Assembly (NCBI GenBank): GCA_934500855.1
Contig: CAKSUH010000011.1
Coordinates: 1 to 15,397 of the forward strand
DNA length: 15,397 nt
Direction: 5' to 3'
Origin: an uncultured Eubacteriales bacterium
GTDB taxonomy: Bacteria; Bacillota; Clostridia; Oscillospirales; CAG-272
Under the pieces are notes generated by a model that was not told the origin of the DNA, ran no database searches, and worked only from the letters and a program-made list of their open reading frames with translations. The translations under genes were made by a program, and so were the position numbers. Position 1 is the stretch's first letter. Every line of letters starts with the position of its first letter. This document shows positions 1-6,208 of this stretch, one piece after another.

Positions 1-71
1 CCGCGCAGCACGCACGCGGCGTCCCATATCTGTTTTTCAAAGCCGATGTCGGCGGTTGTTTTTTCAGCCAT
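1..71 (-). CDS. hsdM: Type I restriction-modification methyltransferase subunit HsdM, N-terminal fragment
   Basis: Only the first 23 codons and two further bases lie in the window; the rest runs off the left edge. They read MAEKTTADIGFEKQIWDAAC and then VLR. The stretch IGFEKQIWDAACVLR is the hallmark start of HsdM, the N6-adenine methyltransferase subunit that works with HsdS (specificity) and HsdR (restriction). The ATG at 71-69 is preceded on the minus strand by GGAGGA seven bases upstream, and a consensus promoter lies further up. The catalytic NPPY region is outside the window, so I cannot say whether the gene is intact. Recognition rests on N-terminal sequence alone, but this signature is specific. 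Confidence 0.85.
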   Translation of the reverse strand, partial: MAEKTTADIGFEKQIWDAACVLR

Positions 72-145
72 TGTTTTGTCCTCCGTCCTGTTCTCTGTGT
101 TTGATCATTCCGTTCAGCTCGTCTGTGTCGATTCTTTCATTTTAT

Positions 146-174
146 AGTATACCATATTATGGAACATTTTTCAA
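146..174 (-). promoter_or_regulatory. Sigma-A promoter of hsdM
   Basis: Read on the minus strand there is a -35 box TTGAAA (174-169), a 17-base spacer and a -10 box TATACT (151-146). The spacing is ideal. The expected transcript starts near 139 and gives a leader of about 70 bases before the hsdM ATG at 71. Confidence 0.75.
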
Positions 175-269
175 GGCTTTCGGTTCTTTTCTCGGACGGT
201 TTGTGACAATTCGACAACCTTTTCAAAAAGTTTTGACAAACGGCAAGAATTGCAGAATACAGGAAGTAG

Positions 270-294
270 CCCGATATAATTATACCTTATCGGG
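270..294. promoter_or_regulatory. Inverted repeat around a TATAAT box, possible operator
   Basis: CCCGATA (270-276) and TATCGGG (288-294) form perfect 7-base arms around an AT-rich centre of 11 bases. A plus-strand TATAAT (275-280) overlaps the left arm, with a weak TTGCAG at -35 (250-255, spacer 19). A separate TTGACA (233-238) has only AATACA as a -10 at 17 bases. The dyad sits in the space between divergent hsdM and the glycosidase-like gene. A repressor operator is an inference; no regulator gene is nearby. Confidence 0.35.
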
Positions 295-387
295 TATAAA
301 GCGCAGTGGGGCTCACGCAAGAAAATTTTCCCTTTTGCGATCAAGCGAAAAAGAAAGGATCTGCATATTTTATGCCTTCTTTTTGTA

Positions 388-416
388 TTGACAAGCCGCC
401 TGATTTTTGCTATACT
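388..416 (+). promoter_or_regulatory. Sigma-A promoter of the glycosidase-like gene
   Basis: TTGACA (388-393), a 17-base spacer and TATACT (411-416) form a near-perfect promoter. A second AT-rich hexamer TATAAT overlaps at 416-421, but its spacing of 22 is too long. Transcription should start near 423, about 30 bases before the ATG at 453. This argues against longer open-frame starts upstream, such as the ATG at 306. Confidence 0.85.
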
Positions 417-452
417 ATAATCACAACAAATCCATTTTGTGAGGTATCGCAA

Positions 453-2387
453 ATGAAAACCGCTTCTTCTCCCTTCAACCCCGGGGAACGGCTGACCGTT
501 CCGTTCGCTTCCTATCCCCTGCGTTCCTGCGGCGGGATGGATTCCCTTGATCTGCAGAAGCCCGGGAACGCCATCCGGATGCTGAAGGAAATGGGAGTCG
601 GTCAGACCTTTCTCGCAGTCGAAGCACCGTGGGGAGACCCCGTCGCAACCGCCAAGGAGAAGGCGATTCTGTGCCGCCACATCGAAACCTTCCACCGCGC
701 GGGCATTCGCGCCGGGGTCTGGTTCTGGCCGGGCGTTTATCCAACAGGCGAGCGGAAATTGACCCGTCAGGTGCTTGCCGACGGCTCGGTGCTTGCGAAA
801 TGCTGCCCGTTGGACGAGGACTACCTTTCCGCATTGGAAGCATACACTGCCTCGCTCGCGGAAACCGGCGCAGACGCGCTGATGATTGACGACGGCTTCC
901 GCTACGGCTTTGAAAACCGGAATTTCGGTTGCTTCTGCCCGCTCCACCTTCGCGCGGTCTCGGAACTGGTCGGGTACGAGGTCAGCGCCGCGGATCTGCG
1001 CCGCGCCACGCTCTCGGGCGGAGAGAACCCGATCCGCTCCGCGTTTCTGAAGGTCAATGCCGAGTCCCTTGTCGGCTTTGCCCGACGGATGCGCGCGGCG
1101 GTGGATCGCGTGAACCCCTCGGTTCGCATCGCGGTCTGCTCCGCTCCCTCCTCGTGGGAGACGGACGGAACAGACCCCGAAACGGTCAGCCGTGCGTTTG
1201 CCGGCAACACCAAGCCGTTCCTGCGCACAAGCGGCGCGCCCTACTGGGCGGATCACCGCTCGTTCGGCTGTCGGATGGAGGACATCATCGAGTTTGAGCG
1301 CTTCCAGACTGCGGCATTCGCGAAACCCGACATGGAAGTGATGTGGGAGGGTGACGCTTACCCCCGCCCGCGCTGGAACTGCGCCGCTTCCTATATGGAG
1401 TGCTTTGATCTCTCCCGCGCGATTGCCGACCCCGCCGTTCACAATCTGAAATACCTGTTCGAATACTCCACCGAACCGGAAAACGAACAGGGCTATTTCA
1501 AACGGCATATGCGGAATCTGCCGCTCTACCGCGCGATTGCCGAACATTTTGACGACAAGCGCCCCTGTGGAATCCGTGTATTCGAAGTTCCGCACAAGTA
1601 TGACAGAATGGATATTCCGGAGCGCTTTGAGAACAAAAGCTACGATCTGCAACTGACCTGCTTCAACCCGTCCTCCAAAATTCTCTCCCCCGTCGGACTG
1701 CCGACGGTCTTTGCGGGAGACGGCACGGGAATCGCGGTGTTCGGGGAGAATGCGAAATACCTGCCCGAGACGGACTTTGGCAAGGGTCTGCTTCTGGACG
1801 CCCGCGCGGCGGAAATTCTGAGTGCGCGCGGCTTGGATGTGGGTCTGCGCGGCGAAGGCAAGGGCTTTGCGGCAGACATGGAACATTACCTTGCGGACGG
1901 CTTCCACATCCGCGCCTTCGATCAGCCAATCCGGAATTTCACAACGGACGCGTCCGCGATTCCCGAAACGACCGCCCTCTCCCCCGACGGAGTCACCGTT
2001 GCCACCTCCTACCGCTATGAAAACGCGGCGGGGCAACGCTTCTTTGTCCTCTGCTCTGAGGCTTATGGCTCGGTTGAACGCTACCACCGCGTTTACGGGC
2101 GCTCGCGCCTGCTCGCCCGCGCTGCGGAATGGGTCTCCGGCAGGAAATTGCCCGCGTGGACCTCGGGGTCTCCCGATCTTTACCTGATGTGCAAGGAGAA
2201 CGATGGCGCACTGGCGGTCGGACTGTTCAACCTGTTTGAGGACGAAGCGCTCGACACGGAAATTCATCTCGGCGACAGCTACCGCTCCGTCACCTTCTTC
2301 TCCGGAAGCGGGCGGCTTGACGGTGACCGCGTTCTGCTTGACGATATCCCCCCGTTCGGCGTTGTTGCCTTTGAGGTCACACGCTGA
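453..2387 (+). CDS. Glycosidase-like TIM-barrel protein, 644 aa, unclassified family
   Basis: The protein is probably a cytoplasmic sugar-processing enzyme; there is no signal peptide. The start at 453 follows GTGAGG and lies just downstream of the consensus promoter; the frame is open further upstream, but that part would not be transcribed from it. What can be seen: strand/helix alternation typical of a (beta/alpha)8 barrel over about residues 15-310, with IRAGVWFWPGVYP (85-97), an acidic pair in LMIDDGFRYGF (D146, D147) followed by a GCFC motif (159-162), and MWEGDAYPRPRW (297-308, E299). These are candidate catalytic acids by position only. Residues from about 370 look like beta-sandwich accessory domains, ending PPFGVVAFEV, as in many glycoside hydrolases that finish with a small all-beta domain. 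The gene stands alone, followed by AT-richer restriction-modification DNA. I do not recognise a CAZy family or a substrate; a GH-A clan relative or a GH42-like protein is possible. Confidence 0.6.
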   Translation: MKTASSPFNPGERLTVPFASYPLRSCGGMDSLDLQKPGNAIRMLKEMGVGQTFLAVEAPWGDPVATAKEKAILCRHIETFHRAGIRAGVWFWPGVYPTGERKLTRQVLADGSVLAKCCPLDEDYLSALEAYTASLAETGADALMIDDGFRYGFENRNFGCFCPLHLRAVSELVGYEVSAADLRRATLSGGENPIRSAFLKVNAESLVGFARRMRAAVDRVNPSVRIAVCSAPSSWETDGTDPETVSRAFAGNTKPFLRTSGAPYWADHRSFGCRMEDIIEFERFQTAAFAKPDMEVMWEGDAYPRPRWNCAASYMECFDLSRAIADPAVHNLKYLFEYSTEPENEQGYFKRHMRNLPLYRAIAEHFDDKRPCGIRVFEVPHKYDRMDIPERFENKSYDLQLTCFNPSSKILSPVGLPTVFAGDGTGIAVFGENAKYLPETDFGKGLLLDARAAEILSARGLDVGLRGEGKGFAADMEHYLADGFHIRAFDQPIRNFTTDASAIPETTALSPDGVTVATSYRYENAAGQRFFVLCSEAYGSVERYHRVYGRSRLLARAAEWVSGRKLPAWTSGSPDLYLMCKENDGALAVGLFNLFEDEALDTEIHLGDSYRSVTFFSGSGRLDGDRVLLDDIPPFGVVAFEVTR

Positions 2388-2592
2388 AGCGACAGGCAAC
2401 GCAAAAAGGAGCAACCGAAGGCGTGCAAAATCAGCGGTAAAATAATAACAACCGAATAAGCAGCCAAACGGCAAAACACCACGGAAGAGTTGGCGGCGGG
2501 CAACGATTCAATTGCCTTTTGGTTTGGTTCAATGGCATAGTCCCGCAAAGCGCATCCCCGTCAATATGCAATTCCATCAAGGATATAAGAAA
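2388..2592. other. Intergenic stretch between glycosidase-like gene and R-M segment
   Basis: This stretch of about 205 bases marks the change from GC-rich to AT-richer DNA. A weak hairpin, GGCAA (2499-2503) and TTGCC (2512-2516) followed by TTTT, is the only terminator-like element. I found no convincing promoter for the endonuclease gene; the best is TTGCCT (2512-2517) with CATAGT 18 bases on, which is poor. Frame 1 is open from 2449 into the leader ORF, without a recognisable product. Confidence 0.3.
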
Positions 2593-2622
2593 ATGAAAGA
2601 ACTTTCAGGTAAATCAAAATGA
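2566..2622 (+). CDS. Possible leader peptide overlapping the restriction endonuclease start
   Basis: A short open frame from ATG 2566 (18 codons), or from ATG 2593 (9 codons, reading MKELSGKSK), ends in a TGA that overlaps the endonuclease ATG as ATGA (2619-2622). AAGGA at 2579-2583 stands about nine bases before the second ATG. That is a better ribosome-binding site than the endonuclease's own, which has only CAGG. Translational coupling could therefore set endonuclease expression. No known peptide is recognised and chance is quite possible. Confidence 0.25.
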   Translation: MQFHQGYKKMKELSGKSK

Positions 2623-3275
2623 GTGCATTTGCAGAACTTTCAAAATATTTTTCAAAAGGAATCGTACAAACCGCAGCAGACCTGGGTTATTCCGAATCAA
2701 ACTTAATGATACTATCCGGGGATGAAAAGCAGTTAAGAGCATCCTTTCCCGAAATTTGGAATAACATTCTATCCTGTTCCCACAACCGTGACACAAGATC
2801 CCCTCTTCAATATGCTCAGGATTTGGTTGCTTCTTGGGTGTTTGAGGATTGCTTAATTCAGGCATTGAACGATGCGGGGCTTCCGATATCCCATGCCGGA
2901 GCGGATATGAACAGGGAACTATTACCGAGTGTACGGGTTTCGGCGCGTAGTGATGCCGCTATCCGTGTGAAAGGTCGGACCGTCCCATTGGAAATAATGA
3001 GTGATTTTACGGGTTACTGGACAAGAACGAATAAAATAGATTTGAGGGACAATAAGTACTGTGAATTGCGCGATTCACACTCCCTGTTTATTGGGATTTC
3101 CACGGCAGATAATAAAGCCGTTTTGCTTGATTTTTCTTTACCTCTCCCGGTTGAATTTATTCCCCGCCATAGACCGTACGGATGGAAACCGGCATATTCG
3201 ATCCGTATTCAATCTGACAATCTTATTGATTTTAAGATGCCGCTCATAATCCAATTGATAGGCAAAATGATATAA
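2619..3275 (+). CDS. Putative type II restriction endonuclease, 218 aa
   Basis: The probable role is cleaving unmodified DNA as partner of the convergent C5-cytosine methyltransferase. The evidence is mainly context: a small AT-rich gene beside a solitary MTase, with length usual for PD-(D/E)XK type II enzymes. A plausible catalytic stretch is D112 (SDAAI), then E125 in TVPLEIMSDF, followed by TGYWTRTNKIDLRDNKY (131-147). The residue two after E125 is Met, not the usual Lys, so the pattern is D-x12-E-x-M; K139 in NKID could stand in. The C-terminal part has PYGWKPAYSIRI (186-197). The start at 2619 overlaps an upstream short frame (ATGA) and has a weak site of its own. I cannot assign a Pfam endonuclease family or a recognition sequence. 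An alternative is another R-M accessory protein. Confidence 0.6.
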   Translation: MSAFAELSKYFSKGIVQTAADLGYSESNLMILSGDEKQLRASFPEIWNNILSCSHNRDTRSPLQYAQDLVASWVFEDCLIQALNDAGLPISHAGADMNRELLPSVRVSARSDAAIRVKGRTVPLEIMSDFTGYWTRTNKIDLRDNKYCELRDSHSLFIGISTADNKAVLLDFSLPLPVEFIPRHRPYGWKPAYSIRIQSDNLIDFKMPLIIQLIGKMI

Positions 3276-3334
3276 AAAATCCCCTCCTGTGGCAGAACAG
3301 ATATCTATCTGCAACTACTAAAGGAGGGATTTTT
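3275..3334. terminator. Bidirectional hairpin between endonuclease and transposase relic
   Basis: AAAAATCCCCTCCT (3275-3288) pairs with AGGAGGGATTTTT (3322-3334) with one bulged C, giving about 13 pairs. An inner helix GCAGA (3292-3296) / TCTGC (3308-3312) lies in the loop. Each strand has a T-run at its 3' edge, so the hairpin could end both the endonuclease transcript and leftward transcripts from the methyltransferase. It begins at the last base of the endonuclease stop codon. The right arm also contains AAGGAGG, the ribosome-binding site of the transposase relic, so in the intact IS it probably kept transposase translation low. Confidence 0.65.
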
Positions 3335-3424
3335 ATGTCAAGAGCGTATCAACATATTAAGAACTACGAAAATCAGCAAAGAACAAGTCAAAAAGTGCTT
3401 TCACCGCTGTTCCGAGGTTGTTAA
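3335..3424 (+). pseudogene. Relic of an IS3-type transposase OrfA
   Basis: An ideal AAGGAGG (3321-3327) precedes ATG 3335 and the peptide MSRAYQHIKNYEN, which matches the start of IS3-type (IS150-like) OrfA proteins with their helix-turn-helix. After Asn13 the frame continues as unrelated residues and stops at 3422-3424 after 29 codons. In the +1 frame, 3372-3407 reads ISKEQVKKCFHR, which resembles the later OrfA segment with EQVK and a (F)xxRYN region. A deletion plus frameshift therefore removed the middle of orfA. No OrfB, right end or target duplication is visible. The family attribution rests on remembered N-terminal similarity. Confidence 0.6.
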
Positions 3425-3483
3425 ATCCTGTCGGTTCCAAAACCGGGAGATACCGTCTGTCCCGGTGAACATACCTGTGGCCG

Positions 3484-4575
3484 TCAGTTTTTTTGCCCGT
3501 TTTTTTCGTCCTTCATTGCTTCCGCTACTTTCTCTGCCAAAGCAATGGAAAGGAGCGGGGGCACGGCATTTCCGATTTCAAGATTTCTTGTCGTATGAGA
3601 ACCGTAAAATTTGTAATCGTCAGGGAAGCTCTGCAGTCTGGCACCTTCGCGGGTCGTCATGGCTCTCGAATCGCGCGGATGAACACATCTGGAAGACGAC
3701 GGCGTTGCAAAGTTTCTCGTTACTGTAGGAGCAGGTTTTTTCCACCACATTTTTGCATATGTATTTCCATAACCGCTCTTTGGTCTTATCTCTTCAGGTA
3801 AATCATCTTTACTGCCACCGTCAGGTAATGCTTCCATGATGCGGATTAGATGCTCTCCGTTTTTTGGTGCCTTATTTTCGGTCAAAGTCGTTGAATTTGC
3901 TCTTAAGTACCGCTGAAAATCGTTCCTCGGTTCAGAACCGTATTCGGTTGATTCTTCGCCGCTTTTTAATGAAGGCAAATCAGAAAAAGCGTCTTCGACA
4001 GTGAGATAAGGGAGCAGGCAGGGACCGTGGGTGGGCTTTGGATATTCAAAGGTATTTTGATTTTTCATACCAACAAGAATTACCCGTTCTCTATACTGAG
4101 GAACGCCATAATTGACTGCATTAAGAAGCTTACATTTTACATCATACCCAAGTTCGCTAAACTTTTTTTTAATAACCTCAATCAATGTTCCGTTCTGCAT
4201 ACTCAACAATCCTGACACATTTTCAAACAGAAACAGTTTAGGCTGAACAACAGAAAGAATGCGACAGTATTGTTCAAACAAATGGGCACGCGTATCCATT
4301 TGCCTTTTGCCGAGCGTAGAATAAGACTGGCAAGGCGGTCCGCCAACAATAATATCTATAGACTCACCGTTCGTTGCCTCTCGAATCTGTGTTTCTGTCA
4401 ACTCGCATATGTCCCCTTGAATCATATTTACGGTTGGATGATTTAGGGTGTATGCTTTTGCTATATCCTTTTCCAACTCATTTGCCATGATGATTTTGAA
4501 GTTCCCGTTATGTGCAAAACCATAACTTAACCCCCCTACGCCGGCAAAAAGGTCTATCACTTTATACGCATTCAT
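3484..4575 (-). CDS. DNA (cytosine-5-)-methyltransferase of a type II R-M system, 363 aa
   Basis: It transfers a methyl group from S-adenosylmethionine to C5 of cytosine, protecting host DNA from the paired endonuclease. The family motifs occur in order: I DLFAGVGGLSYGF (8-20), IV GGPPCQS with catalytic C82, VI ENV (118-120), VIII QYRERV (160-165), IX around TTREGARLQSFP (307-318) and X GNAVPP (335-340). The target-recognition region lies at about 180-290. Length is normal and all key residues are present, so it should be active. I chose ATG 4575 (MNAYKVIDLF) because GAGGAGGGCGGA stands right before it; a start at 4608 would add 11 residues with no ribosome-binding site. It converges on the endonuclease and has its own promoter at 4729-4756. 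Recognition sequence cannot be read from the sequence. Confidence 0.93.
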   Translation of the reverse strand: MNAYKVIDLFAGVGGLSYGFAHNGNFKIIMANELEKDIAKAYTLNHPTVNMIQGDICELTETQIREATNGESIDIIVGGPPCQSYSTLGKRQMDTRAHLFEQYCRILSVVQPKLFLFENVSGLLSMQNGTLIEVIKKKFSELGYDVKCKLLNAVNYGVPQYRERVILVGMKNQNTFEYPKPTHGPCLLPYLTVEDAFSDLPSLKSGEESTEYGSEPRNDFQRYLRANSTTLTENKAPKNGEHLIRIMEALPDGGSKDDLPEEIRPKSGYGNTYAKMWWKKPAPTVTRNFATPSSSRCVHPRDSRAMTTREGARLQSFPDDYKFYGSHTTRNLEIGNAVPPLLSIALAEKVAEAMKDEKNGQKN

Positions 4576-4974
4576 TCCGCCCTCCTCAAGCCCCATTATG
4601 TCATTCAATTCGCGACCGAGACTATCATATCAGTTCTGACATTTTCATTTTTTCCAAGCTTGGCAATGGGGCAGATCTTCCATCGTTTTTATAAGAAACC
4701 CCTATCTGACAGTCCGCTTCACACATATAGTATAGCACAAAAAGCGAATTTGTCAATAAAAAACAAAGATTTCTCATTTTTATATCGTGTTACACACCAC
4801 AAAAAAGTGCTGTCGCCCGCATTTGGCAATATCATTATTTCGCATTATCATATTTCAAAAGTCTCCCCGATGCGCAGAGCCGTTCCTATAACGGAACAAT
4901 AAATTCCCTGCAGAAAAAGCCCCGCACATCGCAACCTCCGCTCCGCCTTCTTGTTTCGCTTTTTGAAAAAAACA
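4576..4974. other. AT-rich non-coding stretch between methyltransferase and esterase
   Basis: About 400 bases without a supported gene. The left part is the methyltransferase leader and promoter. The rest (4760-4970) is AT-rich and holds only a small imperfect dyad, GTTCC (4884-4888) and GGAAC (4895-4899). The composition changes back toward the GC-rich flank around 4860-4930, probably the right border of the acquired R-M segment. I see no tRNA, attachment site or clear direct repeat. Confidence 0.4.
4729..4756 (-). promoter_or_regulatory. Promoter of the cytosine methyltransferase
   Basis: On the minus strand: TTGACA (4756-4751), a 16-base spacer and TATACT (4734-4729); TACTAT with an 18-base spacer is an alternative. 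The transcript leader to ATG 4575 is about 145 bases, long enough for regulation by the MTase itself, as known for some C5 methyltransferases. No controller-protein gene or obvious C-box was seen. Confidence 0.7.
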
Positions 4975-5003
4975 TTGACTTTTCGGAGTTGGAGTGATAA
5001 AAT
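4975..5003 (+). promoter_or_regulatory. Promoter of the SGNH esterase gene
   Basis: TTGACT (4975-4980), a 17-base spacer and TAAAAT (4998-5003), with TGA directly before the -10 box (extended -10). Transcription should start near 5010. Confidence 0.75.
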
Positions 5004-5013
5004 ATAACAGAAA

Positions 5014-5036
5014 GGCAGCGTACTGCCAAAACTGCC
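5014..5036. promoter_or_regulatory. Dyad plus direct repeat at the esterase transcription start
   Basis: GGCAG (5014-5018), four bases, then CTGCC (5023-5027), which is repeated as CTGCC at 5032-5036; the two copies lie in a direct repeat CTGCCAAAA. The site begins a few bases after the expected start point. It could be a repressor operator or a 5' mRNA hairpin. No cognate regulator is encoded in the window. Confidence 0.35.
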
Positions 5037-5058
5037 AAAACAAAAAGGAGTTCCCGCT

Positions 5059-6153
5059 ATGAAACAGCTTTCTTTGGATGAAATCGACGCAAATTTTCAT
5101 GTTCCGAAAACAGTGACCGACTCGGATATCGCATGGCACGATGTGCGGCAAGCCCCCTTTACCGTCTACGGGCTTTACGACTATAAAAATACGGTTCCCT
5201 TTCGTCGGATGCCCGAAACGGTTGCCGCATCGGTCAGCGCGGGCGTTGCCGAACTTTCCTATAATACAGCAGGCGGGCGGGTTCGCTTCTCCACCGATTC
5301 CGACCTGATCGCCATCCACGCCACCATGAACCGCATCGGCAAAATGCCGCACATCCCGCTCACAGGCTCCGCAGGATTTGACCTCTATGTCGATGATCCC
5401 GCAACGGGAACCTCCCGCTATTTCCGCACCTTTATGCCGCCGTTTTACATTTCGGACGGCTACGAGGCATCGGTCCGTTTTCCCTCGCGAAATCTGCGGT
5501 ACATCACCGTCAATTTCCCGCTCTACGCAGGGGTCGATACGCTCCTGATCGGAACGCGGGACAATGCAACAATCGGCGAGGGGCTTCGCTACCGCGACAG
5601 CGCGCCCATCGTCTACTACGGCAGTTCCATCACGCAGGGCGGTTGCGCCTCGCGCCCCGGAAACTGCTACCAGAACATCGTCGCGCGCCGCACGGGACTG
5701 GATTACATCAACCTCGGTTTTTCGGGCAGCGGGAAGGCGGAGGATGCGATGATCGACTACCTTGCTTCGCTCAATATGTGCGCTTTCGTCTCGGATTATG
5801 ACCACAACGCGCCGAACCCGGAGCACCTGCGCAACACGCACTGCAAACTCTACCGTGCAATCCGCGCCGCGCACCCCGAGGTCCCCTATCTCATGATCTC
5901 CCGCATCGACTTTGACAGTGCCTACACGGAGAATCTTGCGCGCCGGGATGTCATTCTTGACACCTACCGCTACGCAAGGGAGCACGGCGACCGCAATGTG
6001 TATTACATCGACGGCGCATCGGTCTTTCGCGGCCCGGACGAGGACGCTTGCACCGTGGACGGAACGCATCCGAACGATCACGGCTTCGCGCTTTACGCCG
6101 ACGCGCTCTGTGCCGAGCTGAAACGGGCATTTACCGAATCGGCGTTTCTGTGA
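5059..6153 (+). CDS. SGNH/GDSL-type esterase, 364 aa, cytoplasmic
   Basis: A serine esterase of the SGNH superfamily, probably removing acetyl or other acyl groups from a sugar. The N-terminal part (about 1-180) is a beta-sandwich like that of SsfX3-type SGNH proteins, with VRFSTDSDLIAIHATM (75-90). The catalytic domain follows: block I YGSSITQGG with S190 as likely nucleophile, block II LGFSGSG (219-225), block III DYDHNAPN with N250, and block V DGTHPND with D334 and H337. All four blocks are present. There is no signal peptide, so it would act on imported substrate. ATG 5059 follows AAGGAG with eight bases between. It is monocistronic: own promoter, terminator five bases after the stop codon, converging on the SIS gene. 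Substrate is not predictable; an acetylxylan-esterase-like role is one option. Confidence 0.85.
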   Translation: MKQLSLDEIDANFHVPKTVTDSDIAWHDVRQAPFTVYGLYDYKNTVPFRRMPETVAASVSAGVAELSYNTAGGRVRFSTDSDLIAIHATMNRIGKMPHIPLTGSAGFDLYVDDPATGTSRYFRTFMPPFYISDGYEASVRFPSRNLRYITVNFPLYAGVDTLLIGTRDNATIGEGLRYRDSAPIVYYGSSITQGGCASRPGNCYQNIVARRTGLDYINLGFSGSGKAEDAMIDYLASLNMCAFVSDYDHNAPNPEHLRNTHCKLYRAIRAAHPEVPYLMISRIDFDSAYTENLARRDVILDTYRYAREHGDRNVYYIDGASVFRGPDEDACTVDGTHPNDHGFALYADALCAELKRAFTESAFL

Positions 6154-6157
6154 ACGC

Positions 6158-6192
6158 AAAAAAGGACCGACGCTTTTTGTCGGTCCTTTTTT
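6158..6192. terminator. Strong bidirectional rho-independent terminator
   Basis: AAAAAAGGACCGAC (6158-6171) and GTCGGTCCTTTTTT (6179-6192) pair perfectly over 14 bases around a 7-base loop. A T-run follows the GC stem on each strand. It serves the esterase from the left and the sugar cluster (ending with the SIS gene at 6209) from the right. Confidence 0.95.
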
Positions 6193-6208
6193 CGGTAAGA
6201 CGAACCCG

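Noticed and set aside
171..2474. Open frame of 767 codons on the minus strand, opposite the glycosidase-like gene
   Set aside because: Low-complexity Arg/Ala/Gly-rich translation with no fold signature; it is the antisense shadow of a GC-rich gene with clear promoter and domains.
2499..2520. Small hairpin followed by TTTT as terminator of the glycosidase-like gene
   Set aside because: Only five base pairs with an eight-base loop and over 100 bases after the stop; too weak to list as a terminator.
3275..3483. A complete insertion sequence between the R-M genes
   Set aside because: Only the transposase leader and 13 clear codons plus a short out-of-frame piece remain; no OrfB, terminal repeats or target duplication.
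4576..4608. Upstream start at 4608 for the cytosine methyltransferase
   Set aside because: It would add 11 residues with no ribosome-binding site, while GGAGGGCGGA stands before ATG 4575 and motif I starts seven residues later.
4884..4899. GTTCC/GGAAC dyad as an operator
   Set aside because: Five-base arms in AT-rich DNA about 75 bases before the nearest promoter; likely chance.
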